A stretch of DNA of 5,985 nt from Verrucomicrobiota bacterium (GTDB lineage Bacteria; Verrucomicrobiota; Verrucomicrobiia; Verrucomicrobiales; Verrucomicrobiaceae), in NCBI GenBank assembly GCA_009885275.1, contig VFKY01000174.1:1-5985 (forward strand), in the 5' to 3' direction. Below the pieces are notes generated by a model. That model ran no database searches and was not told the DNA's origin. It saw nothing but the letters and a program-made list of their open reading frames with translations. Both the position numbers and the translations under genes were made by a program. Shown in pieces: positions 1-5,714 of this stretch. Within the stretch, counting starts at the first letter, position 1, and each line of letters starts with the position of its first letter.

Positions 1-1600
1 ATTCGTAAATTCGAGCAATCTCGATAGGACTCAGCACCTCTTTGAAAAGAAGAAACTCATCCATCCGACCATTGAAGCTTCGGACTTCCGTGCGCGGAGT
101 GCTTCCCTCTGGAAGCCCCCAGTTACCGAGCTCACCTTTTCCGATATAGATGCGCGTATCAGTGGGATCTTTTACCACAGTCGTTTCGGTAACAATTTTC
201 CCATTTACATAATTCCTCCCCACACCGGTTCGCATGTCAAAAGTGGTTGCCACATGAAACCATATCCCAAGGGTGTCGGGACCAAATAGACGTGGTGAAT
301 AGAACACATATTGACCTGTCTTTGAACGATTAGGATGAATCCCCAAAACAAATGAACCGTCCTGTACAAACTGCCAGTGTGGATTTCCCAGTGCAAAGGT
401 ATCCGTGAGGAACAAACTATTAAATTTTCGATCAATCCCTCCCAATTGAACCCATGCAGCAAGTGTGATGGCTTGATATTCTCCATCGACGGCCAATCGA
501 ACTCGATCACCAGGCGATTTAAATTCCAATGCATGCTTGCCCTTCCACCGACCTGGAGACCATTGCGCCCCGACAATGGAACCATGAGTCCCTTCGAGTG
601 CCTGACGACCTTGATTGCGCAATGTCCGATCCCACTCGTTGATCGGTTCAAATGTATAACCCACGAGCAGACGAGGGTCATCAAGGAATTTTTGCAGCCC
701 CTGTCGCCATGAAAGCAACCGCTGCTCATCAGCACTAAGCGATTGCGAGCGCAAAAAAGCTAGATTAGGGAAAGCACTGTCATCAGCGACACGGCCATCC
801 GCGCCTTTTGCGACATCCCAAACCGCACCCTGCTTCAAGCTCAATTTCACAGGTCCCGAATTCGGGTAAACTTCGACTTCACCATCGAAAACATGGACTT
901 CAGATTTACCGCTGGCGCTGACCTTTAACCCAAATTCAGTACCGAGATCCACCACATCAGCATCCGGAGTCAACATTTTGAAGCCACGAGCATGGGTCGG
1001 TACATGCACCCGCATCTGACCCGAACGGCATCTTGCTTCATTGACTGAAATAATCTCCAATTCGCTTTCTCCCTCCAGCGTCACGGATGCACCACTGTAA
1101 AACTCCAAGCGAACAAGTCCTTGATCCAGTTTGAGCTTCCCCGCTGGCACCGCCATGCCTGCCTGCCATTGCGGTGTACCCTTCGCCCATTGAACGCCCA
1201 CGGCATCCACAAGAACTGCGCACCCCCCATCTTTGGCCTCTAAAGGACCGGCAAGAAGTGCGTTGCGGGATTTCTGCCATAGCAAGGCCAACGTGATCGC
1301 ACAGATCGCCAATACGGCCGCCAATGAAAGGCTTGATGAAAGTAACCAGTTTCTCTTCCTCGTGTGCTGTGTCGGAAATTCCAGTACGTTATCGCCTTCC
1401 TGCGAAGTGGATTGCGCTTCACCAGCGTAACCACACATGGCGGCACCGAGACTTAATCGTTGCACCGTGAAACGGCGCGCCTCTTCGCTATTCAAGAGCA
1501 TTTCTTCTAACTGCTTATGCTCTGATTCCGTAATTTTCTCTTCCTCCATGGCATGAAGCCACTCGTTCAAACGAACGATATTGGTATCACTCAGCTTCAT
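1..1600 (-). CDS. FecR anti-sigma protein with C-terminal LamG domain (partial)
   Basis: The frame is open from the ATG at 1600 to the left edge (533 codons; the stop lies outside). Residues 1-80 form a cytoplasmic helical anti-sigma-like region without a zinc-binding His/Cys set. Residues 81-83 are RKR, followed by one membrane helix at about 85-108, which fits a cytoplasmic N terminus. Residues 125-265 form a FecR domain, with the typical VVDLGTEFGLKV (217-228) and EVHVFDGEVEV (234-244) strands. Residues 311-533 look like a LamG/concanavalin A-like jelly roll: LLVGYTFEP, ALEF, ITLAAWV, WFHVATTFD, YVNGKIV, and the closing strand RMDEFLLFKEVLSPIEIARIYE begins at 512. That closing strand suggests few residues are missing. 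The start overlaps the sigma gene stop (ATGA) and has a strong SD. By family, it should bind and hold the sigma factor at the inner membrane and respond to an external signal; the LamG ligand is unknown. Confidence 0.9.
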   Translation of the reverse strand, partial: MKLSDTNIVRLNEWLHAMEEEKITESEHKQLEEMLLNSEEARRFTVQRLSLGAAMCGYAGEAQSTSQEGDNVLEFPTQHTRKRNWLLSSSLSLAAVLAICAITLALLWQKSRNALLAGPLEAKDGGCAVLVDAVGVQWAKGTPQWQAGMAVPAGKLKLDQGLVRLEFYSGASVTLEGESELEIISVNEARCRSGQMRVHVPTHARGFKMLTPDADVVDLGTEFGLKVSASGKSEVHVFDGEVEVYPNSGPVKLSLKQGAVWDVAKGADGRVADDSAFPNLAFLRSQSLSADEQRLLSWRQGLQKFLDDPRLLVGYTFEPINEWDRTLRNQGRQALEGTHGSIVGAQWSPGRWKGKHALEFKSPGDRVRLAVDGEYQAITLAAWVQLGGIDRKFNSLFLTDTFALGNPHWQFVQDGSFVLGIHPNRSKTGQYVFYSPRLFGPDTLGIWFHVATTFDMRTGVGRNYVNGKIVTETTVVKDPTDTRIYIGKGELGNWGLPEGSTPRTEVRSFNGRMDEFLLFKEVLSPIEIARIYE

Positions 1601-2145
1601 GATAATGCCTCCTCTTTTGAGACATTGTTGATGACACAGTCATGCAGCACCTGCTTGATGCGCATGATGGATTTGTATGCCGCTTGCAATGATCGCCCGC
1701 TGGCCATTGCGGCACGCTCTACACCACTCCCCTGTTCATACCGCATGAGGATCATGCGACGATCGCGTTCATTCAACTTTTGCAAACACTGACCAAGAGC
1801 AACCTGCATCTGACTGGTTTCCTCGACCATCGTCTCTGCAGTATGAGCCACCGCTTCCATGACTTCATCGTTAAAGACAACCTTGGATCGCGCATACTTC
1901 TGTCGTGCTGCCCTGACCTTCCACCAAGCAATCCGCATGGCCCAAGCGAGAAAATCCGTACCTTGTTCAAACTCCTGAAATTTATCGTAAATCGTCAAAC
2001 TAGTCTCTTGGAGAATATCTTCCGCATCGTGACGATTCGGTACCATCGTGTAAATATACGCAAATATCTGCCGCTCGTGTCGCATGAGCAATGGCACCAG
2101 CGCGCGATGCGGGTCTGGATGGGAATTGATTTCAGAAGTGTCCAT
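1597..2145 (-). CDS. ECF RNA polymerase sigma factor, Rhodopirellula/Verrucomicrobium type
   Basis: This 182-residue protein has the two-domain layout of ECF sigma factors. Region 2 spans about 14-84: LVPLLMRHERQIFAYIYTMV, then PNRHDAEDILQET, then FLAWAMRIAWWKVRAARQK, which covers core-RNAP binding and -10 recognition. An acidic linker at about 92-112 leads to region 4 at 113-170, with LNERDRRMILMRYEQGSGVE and the helix-turn-helix GRSLQAAYKSIMRIKQVLHDC for -35 contact. There is no region 1.1 or region 3. The length and the terse region 4 fit the planctomycete/verrucomicrobial ECF group. The ATG at 2145 is the only reasonable start; upstream AAGAAG is at best a weak SD. Its stop overlaps the FecR gene start by four bases, so the anti-sigma is probably made in step with it. 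Which promoters it drives cannot be read from this window. Confidence 0.93.
   Translation of the reverse strand: MDTSEINSHPDPHRALVPLLMRHERQIFAYIYTMVPNRHDAEDILQETSLTIYDKFQEFEQGTDFLAWAMRIAWWKVRAARQKYARSKVVFNDEVMEAVAHTAETMVEETSQMQVALGQCLQKLNERDRRMILMRYEQGSGVERAAMASGRSLQAAYKSIMRIKQVLHDCVINNVSKEEALS
1608..1614 (-). promoter_or_regulatory. Strong SD for the FecR gene, inside the sigma gene
   Basis: Read on the minus strand, GAGGAGG ends 7 bases before the FecR ATG at 1600 and lies in the last codons of the sigma gene. It is one of only two strong SD sequences noticed in front of candidate starts here, and the only one at normal spacing to an accepted gene start. With the ATGA overlap it supports translational coupling of anti-sigma to sigma and fixes the FecR start. 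Confidence 0.8.
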
Positions 2146-2235
2146 AGTTAAATGCTTCTTATTTTATAGCTCTCTGACAAGACTTTGAGACAAAGAATAT
2201 TTGCACCCTGTCGTCCTTACAGTTACGAACCCATT
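2146..2235. promoter_or_regulatory. Divergent intergenic region between sigma factor and Nudix-like genes
   Basis: These 90 bases must carry the promoters for both divergent genes. On the minus strand, TATAAA lies about 20 bases before the sigma ATG. A TTGTCT 19 bases further upstream could be a -35 element, but that spacing is long. The TTGTCT is part of a small inverted repeat, CTTTG-AGA-CAAAG (2183-2195), which could be an operator. Nothing convincing is visible for the plus-strand gene, and its ATG has no SD. The element assignments are weak; only the divergent geometry is firm. Confidence 0.4.
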
Positions 2236-2838
2236 ATGTCCGTAGAACACGTCCTTGTCATCCCCCGCGCAATGTTTGATGAACTGGGTGCCTTTCAAGG
2301 TTTCCAACCTGATGCACCTCGTTATTTAAACGCCATCCTAGCTCCCGGCAGCAACTTCTTCCTCCCCCGCCCTTCCGCCGAACTTGATCCGACCCACAAG
2401 CAGATCATTCCCTATTCCATTTTCCATTTTCAGGGGAAGTATCTCGTTTACACTCGGGGCGGCAAATCCGGAGAAAAACGTCTCCACGCTAAACAAAGCA
2501 TTGGCATCGGCGGTCACATTAATCCAGTCGATGAACGGGAAGATTCATTGGCTGAAACCACCTACTTCAATGGCGTCGAGCGCGAAATCGTCGAGGAACT
2601 CGTGCTCAAAGGTACTCACACTCAGCGAGTCATCGGCCTCATTAATGACGATTCCAATGAAGTCGGTCAAGTTCATCTTGGTGTGGTGCATCTCTTCGAT
2701 CTCGATAACGACGATGTCATCTCCAACGAGGACGCCATTCAGGATCTGCACTTCGCCACCTTGGCCGAACTCGCCGCAACGGCTGACAATCTCGAAACAT
2801 GGTCAAGCATCTGCGTGAAGCATTTACAGGAAAGTTGA
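2236..2838 (+). CDS. Nudix-like hydrolase with expanded Nudix box
   Basis: This is a 200-residue soluble protein with no signal peptide. The core is a Nudix box: GIGGHINP (90-97) leads through an acidic stretch to REIVEEL (116-122), which keeps the REUxEE glutamates that bind metal. The gap from the Gly to the Arg is about 23 residues, against 14 in the classic box, and the Gly after EE is replaced by Val123. Around it lie HKQIIPYSIFHFQGKYLVYTR (54-74) and LINDDSNEVGQVHLGVVHLF (135-154), which continue the Nudix fold. I recall similar proteins in Verrucomicrobiota and planctomycetes, often labelled phosphoesterase; the substrate is unknown, presumably a nucleoside diphosphate-linked compound. 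The frame is open back to a TTG at 2185, but ATG 2236 precedes a conserved-looking N terminus (MSVEHVLVIPRAMFDELGAF), so it is preferred. No SD is seen. It is divergent from the sigma gene and convergent with the small gene at 2919. Confidence 0.85.
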   Translation: MSVEHVLVIPRAMFDELGAFQGFQPDAPRYLNAILAPGSNFFLPRPSAELDPTHKQIIPYSIFHFQGKYLVYTRGGKSGEKRLHAKQSIGIGGHINPVDEREDSLAETTYFNGVEREIVEELVLKGTHTQRVIGLINDDSNEVGQVHLGVVHLFDLDNDDVISNEDAIQDLHFATLAELAATADNLETWSSICVKHLQES

Positions 2839-2918
2839 GAGCCTCCGAATGACAGGGAAAAGATGAGGCGATAATATCTATATTTTCCGCACCCGAGTCC
2901 CCGCCCCCTAGAAATCTC

Positions 2919-3146
2919 TCATGGATTGAGCCATTTTTGAAACGAACCCTCAACGCGTTGGAGCATATCACTCTCACTTCGTTTGAGGTCAGCTAACTTG
3001 CTCCATTGGTTGGCATCACGATCCGATCCCTCTATCTCAGCAATGAACTCGTTTACCAGTTCGAGCTTGTCGGAGTGCGACTGACGCAGGTGTTCTTTAC
3101 AGCGAGTTGCGATTTGAGTGAGTCGGTTCTTCGTTCCAAGTGACAT
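2919..3146 (-). CDS. Small helical hypothetical protein (75 aa)
   Basis: I do not recognise this protein. It is 75 residues, charged and soluble, with no signal peptide, no membrane segment and a single Cys. It looks almost entirely alpha-helical: NRLTQIATRCKEHLRQ, KLELVNEFIAEIEG and LKRSESDMLQRVEGSFQKWL could form two or three amphipathic helices. The balanced composition and lack of low-complexity bias make it look more like a real protein than a shadow frame. The ATG at 3146 is the only standard start after an in-frame stop upstream, but there is no SD. It lies 85 bases downstream of sdaA on the same strand and ends facing the Nudix gene. It could be co-transcribed with sdaA; no function is suggested. 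Confidence 0.55.
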   Translation of the reverse strand: MSLGTKNRLTQIATRCKEHLRQSHSDKLELVNEFIAEIEGSDRDANQWSKLADLKRSESDMLQRVEGSFQKWLNP

Positions 3147-3183
3147 AGGTGCGAAATGATCAAACCATGAACACTCGACGTCA

Positions 3184-3198
3184 AGGCATCACATGCCT
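3184..3198. repeat. Inverted repeat in the sdaA to small-gene spacer
   Basis: AGGCAT-CAC-ATGCCT is a perfect 6-bp stem with a 3-base loop. In minus-strand RNA it gains two more G-U pairs. No run of T follows on either strand, so it is not a standard intrinsic terminator. It sits between the sdaA stop and the next start and could be a processing or attenuation hairpin. Confidence 0.4.
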
Positions 3199-3231
3199 CA
3201 TTCCTGTATTCTCCTAATAAAAATCCGACGG

Positions 3232-4590
3232 CTAACATTCCGTCACGTTTACCGCAAGTCCACCTCTTGAAGTCTCCTTGTACTTGGTCATCATATCACG
3301 GCCTGTTTCACGCATGGTTTTGATAACCTTGTCCAGTGATACGATGTGCGTGCCATCACCCGCTAACGCTAACCGAGCCGCATTGATGGCTTTTACGGCA
3401 CCCATGGCATTTCGTTCGATGCAGGGAATTTGCACCAGACCGCCAACAGGATCGCAGGTAAGCCCAAGATTATGTTCCATTCCAATCTCCGCAGCGTTTT
3501 CGACCTGTCTTGCAGTTCCTCCACAATACTCCACCAACCCCGCCGCTGCCATAGAACAAGCAACTCCCACTTCCCCTTGGCAGCCAACGTCCGCACCTGA
3601 AATAGAAGCATTCCGTTTGTATAGAAGTCCAATAGCTCCCGCGGTAAGCAGAAACCGGTGTACGCCATCCGCATGGGGAGACGCGCGAAAACGCGTGGCA
3701 TAGTGCAAGACGGCAGGAATGACACCCGCGGCTCCATTTGTCGGTGCCGTCACCACACGTCCACCCGCAGCATTCTCTTCATTCACTGCAAGCGCATATA
3801 GATTCACCCAGTCCAGCACGGTCAAAGGATCCGCAATGCCTCGTTCAGCATGAAGAAGGAGACGGTCGTAGGTTGCCTTAGCCCTGCGAGGAACATGCAG
3901 TCCACCAGGCAGATACCCCTCACGCTCACACCCACTCGTAACACACTGCTGCATTGCCGCCCAAATGCGATCGCACTTGCTTCGTGTTTCTGTCTCTGGT
4001 CTAAACGCACTTTCATTAGCGAGTACCACCTCACAAATGGAGATGTTGTTGTGTTCGCAGTGATCTAACAACTCAGCCCCTGAAGCAAAGGGATACAAAA
4101 TTTCTAGCGAAGGCGGCGCTTGACCGTAGTCATCGTCACGGACGATGAATCCACCGCCCAGTGAATACCAGGTCTCCTCTAGTAACAATTTGGCTTCTTC
4201 ATCAAAGGCACGAAAAGTCATGCCGTTAGGATGCTTGGGTAGAGGTTTCAATCGCTTGAATTCAAGGTCAGACTTGGGGTCAAACGGAATCATCTGCCCT
4301 GATTTCAACAGCAACTTCCCGTCAAGTGCCAGATAACTCTCGATTTGATCTATACACACTGTCTCCGGGTCATGCCCCAACAATCCGAGAATGATGGCGC
4401 GGTCCGTTCCATGGCCTCTACCTGTGGCTGCAAGTGAACCATAGGTGGTGCAGGTGATACGTCCAATCTGGTTATCCCGACCACTTGCAATGAGTGAGTC
4501 GACAAACTTATGAGCGGCACGCATCGGGCCGACAGTATGGGATGACGACGGGCCAATGCCGATGTTAAAGAGCTCAAGTACAGATAACAT
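3232..4590 (-). CDS. sdaA: L-serine ammonia-lyase, iron-sulfur dependent, single chain
   Basis: The enzyme deaminates L-serine to pyruvate and ammonia in the cytoplasm using a [4Fe-4S] cluster. It is 452 residues, close to E. coli SdaA and the Legionella enzyme. The N-terminal beta domain has [15 protein letters not shown] (9-23), [15 protein letters not shown] (51-65) and YSLGGGFIV (142-150). The alpha-domain has [20 protein letters not shown] (270-289), [16 protein letters not shown] (332-347) and [18 protein letters not shown] (377-394). Cys337, Cys379 and Cys390 are the expected cluster ligands. The last residue, Cys452, is placed like the C-terminal cysteine that caps the fourth iron in the Legionella structure. 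ATG 4590 is chosen because it puts GIGPSSSHT at the same distance from the N terminus as in E. coli SdaA. The frame stays open to GTG 4653, which has a strong but very close SD. It lies 101 bases downstream of the lipoprotein gene on the same strand. Confidence 0.96.
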   Translation of the reverse strand: MLSVLELFNIGIGPSSSHTVGPMRAAHKFVDSLIASGRDNQIGRITCTTYGSLAATGRGHGTDRAIILGLLGHDPETVCIDQIESYLALDGKLLLKSGQMIPFDPKSDLEFKRLKPLPKHPNGMTFRAFDEEAKLLLEETWYSLGGGFIVRDDDYGQAPPSLEILYPFASGAELLDHCEHNNISICEVVLANESAFRPETETRSKCDRIWAAMQQCVTSGCEREGYLPGGLHVPRRAKATYDRLLLHAERGIADPLTVLDWVNLYALAVNEENAAGGRVVTAPTNGAAGVIPAVLHYATRFRASPHADGVHRFLLTAGAIGLLYKRNASISGADVGCQGEVGVACSMAAAGLVEYCGGTARQVENAAEIGMEHNLGLTCDPVGGLVQIPCIERNAMGAVKAINAARLALAGDGTHIVSLDKVIKTMRETGRDMMTKYKETSRGGLAVNVTEC

Positions 4591-4624
4591 AGAGATGCAG
4601 TTAGAGGGCCGCCTTAAGCTCATG

Positions 4625-4644
4625 TTCGCAAACGCAAGTGCGAA
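4625..4644. promoter_or_regulatory. Inverted repeat in the sdaA leader
   Basis: TTCGCA-AACGCAAG-TGCGAA is a perfect 6-bp inverted repeat with an 8-base loop, 35 bases upstream of the preferred sdaA start. It could be a regulator site or an RNA hairpin in the sdaA leader. The function is inferred only from position and symmetry. Confidence 0.35.
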
Positions 4645-4655
4645 TGATTGCACTG

Positions 4656-4662
4656 CCTCCTT
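4656..4662 (-). promoter_or_regulatory. SD-like AAGGAGG upstream of sdaA
   Basis: On the minus strand AAGGAGG lies only 2 bases before an in-frame GTG at 4653 and 65 bases before the preferred ATG at 4590. The spacing is too short for efficient use at the GTG and too long for the ATG. It may mark an N-terminally extended form with 21 extra residues, or may be fortuitous. Confidence 0.35.
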
Positions 4663-4691
4663 CTCGAAAACATCGCTTTTAGAAGAGCGCC

Positions 4692-5498
4692 TTACTTGAG
4701 TTTAATCGTTATTTTTTCTTTCGTCTCAATCTTGATGCCATCGAGTCCTTTGAAGATTTCGGCAGCTTCGCTTGGCGACATGTCTTTCTTCTCAGACATC
4801 TCAGCAAATTTTTTCATGCCTTCGGGTTTTTCCAAAAGCTTATCGAAGTTCATTTCCATCATCGTGATGGTATCACCTTCCACATGGGTCGCATCCGTGC
4901 TGGCGATACCTGATCCTCCCTTGATTTTAAAACTCATGCGCATGCCCGCAAACATCGGTTTCATCATCGCCATTTGAGCCTCAATATCTTTGGGCATCGG
5001 AGCGGCTGGAGATTTTTCCTTCGCTTCAGTCTTGGGTTTGGTATCATGCGACGCATTGATCGTAAGAGTGTCACCTTCAAAGCCAAAGCTAATGGCGCTC
5101 TTGCCACCTTCCACTTTGTCCTTCATGTCACCGGGTTCATACTTAAGCTTACGGACATCCGTAAACGCATAAACCACTTTCACGCCTTCGCGACCATCAG
5201 GGGATTTAATTTCTTCCTGTGATTTCAACGTAACGCCTTCCCCCATTTTCGCGGCCTTCAACGTGGCCTTTTCTTTAGTCGGAAGAATATCCATCTTCAT
5301 CTGGCCACTGCTGCCGTCTTTTTTGGAGGCATCCCCCATAGACCCCATCATCGCTTTGATCTGAGAGCTGACGAGTGTCGTTTCTTCCACCGTGCCGCTG
5401 CCATCCTTGTTGACCGTAACAACGGAACTCATTTCAAAGCAACTGGACAACAGCATTGAAACAACCAAAACGCTAACCGTATTAAGAATCTTCTTCAT
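4692..5498 (-). CDS. Methionine- and lysine-rich lipoprotein of unknown function
   Basis: This is a 268-residue exported protein. Residues 1-20 ([20 protein letters not shown]) are a classic lipoprotein signal: a Lys-Lys N region, a hydrophobic core and the lipobox LSSC with lipidated Cys20. The mature part starts with a beta-strand-like [15 protein letters not shown] segment. It then alternates charged strands (residues 80-150), a short Lys/Pro/Ala-rich linker (154-170), a Met-rich patch ([15 protein letters not shown], 174-188) and a helical C-terminal region with a final basic strand ([14 protein letters not shown]). About 21 Met occur in the mature 249 residues. The DGSGTVEET type of N terminus resembles uncharacterised lipoproteins I recall from Verrucomicrobiota and Bacteroidota. 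ATG 5498 is preferred over an upstream in-frame TTG at 5534 because the signal peptide begins there; no SD is seen. Its neighbour is sdaA, but no functional link is evident. Confidence 0.88.
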   Translation of the reverse strand: MKKILNTVSVLVVSMLLSSCFEMSSVVTVNKDGSGTVEETTLVSSQIKAMMGSMGDASKKDGSSGQMKMDILPTKEKATLKAAKMGEGVTLKSQEEIKSPDGREGVKVVYAFTDVRKLKYEPGDMKDKVEGGKSAISFGFEGDTLTINASHDTKPKTEAKEKSPAAPMPKDIEAQMAMMKPMFAGMRMSFKIKGGSGIASTDATHVEGDTITMMEMNFDKLLEKPEGMKKFAEMSEKKDMSPSEAAEIFKGLDGIKIETKEKITIKLK

Positions 5499-5549
5499 GG
5501 GCGACACATAAGTGATGCCTGACTTAAGATTCAAGACAGATTTTAATAA

Positions 5550-5714
5550 AATAACTTATGGCGACCGCATGAACCGAAAATCAACTATCGCCAATGTGGT
5601 CATTGTTATCCGAAGTGTCCGTGTTGCGGGAAGGACCTGGCGTTGTTGAGGGTGATCCCGAGGTTTAGCCGAAGGATCTTTTTGCCAAGTCGTGGGCCGC
5701 CCATCACACGGTGA
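5550..5714 (+). pseudogene. Possible zinc-ribbon mini-gene or remnant without a start codon
   Basis: After a TAA at 5547 the frame is open for 54 codons to a TGA at 5712. It encodes NYRQCGHCYPKCPCCGKD followed by a basic tail (LLRVIPRFSRRIFLPSRGPP). Two knuckles, CGHC and CPCCG, are spaced as a compact zinc ribbon. There is no ATG, GTG or TTG before the cysteines in this frame. An ATG at 5558 in another frame reaches a stop after four codons (ATG GCG ACC GCA TGA), and a one-base shift there would join it to the cysteine-bearing frame. It may therefore be a frameshifted small gene, a decayed fragment, or chance. It is divergent from the lipoprotein gene. Confidence 0.3.

Noticed and set aside
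205..735. Minus-strand frame of 176 codons and plus-strand frame at 377-712
   Set aside because: Both overlap the continuous FecR-LamG frame, start poorly (GTG for the first) and show no domain; the FecR-LamG frame explains the region fully.
1038..1446. Three short frames on both strands over the FecR N-terminal half
   Set aside because: They are out of frame with the anti-sigma gene, rich in Arg/Trp/Cys, and lie antiparallel or shifted to well-defined FecR coding.
1780..2151. Plus-strand frame opposite the sigma factor
   Set aside because: It is a mirror of the strongly recognisable ECF sigma gene and has no domain of its own.
2384..2818. Alternative plus-strand frame inside the Nudix gene
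   Set aside because: The Ser/Thr/Pro/Ile-rich translation is typical of a shifted frame; the Nudix motif lies in the other frame.
2839..2918. Possible bidirectional terminator between the convergent genes (GGAAAA at 2856 with TTTTCC at 2883; GCCTC at 2841 with GAGGC at 2865)
   Set aside because: Stems are short, loops are long, the two pairings exclude each other, and no T run follows.
3053..3238. Minus-strand 61-codon frame overlapping the sdaA stop and the small gene
   Set aside because: It overlaps the more protein-like 75-aa frame and has no SD at its ATG (3238).
4670..4691. Terminator after the lipoprotein gene (CGCT...AGCG then ATGTTTT on the minus strand)
   Set aside because: Only a 4-bp stem with a broken T tract; too weak to call.
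5499..5560. Promoter for the lipoprotein gene (TTGAAT, 17 bases, TTATGT on the minus strand)
   Set aside because: The -10 match is poor and would place the transcript start almost at the ATG; the region is simply AT-rich.
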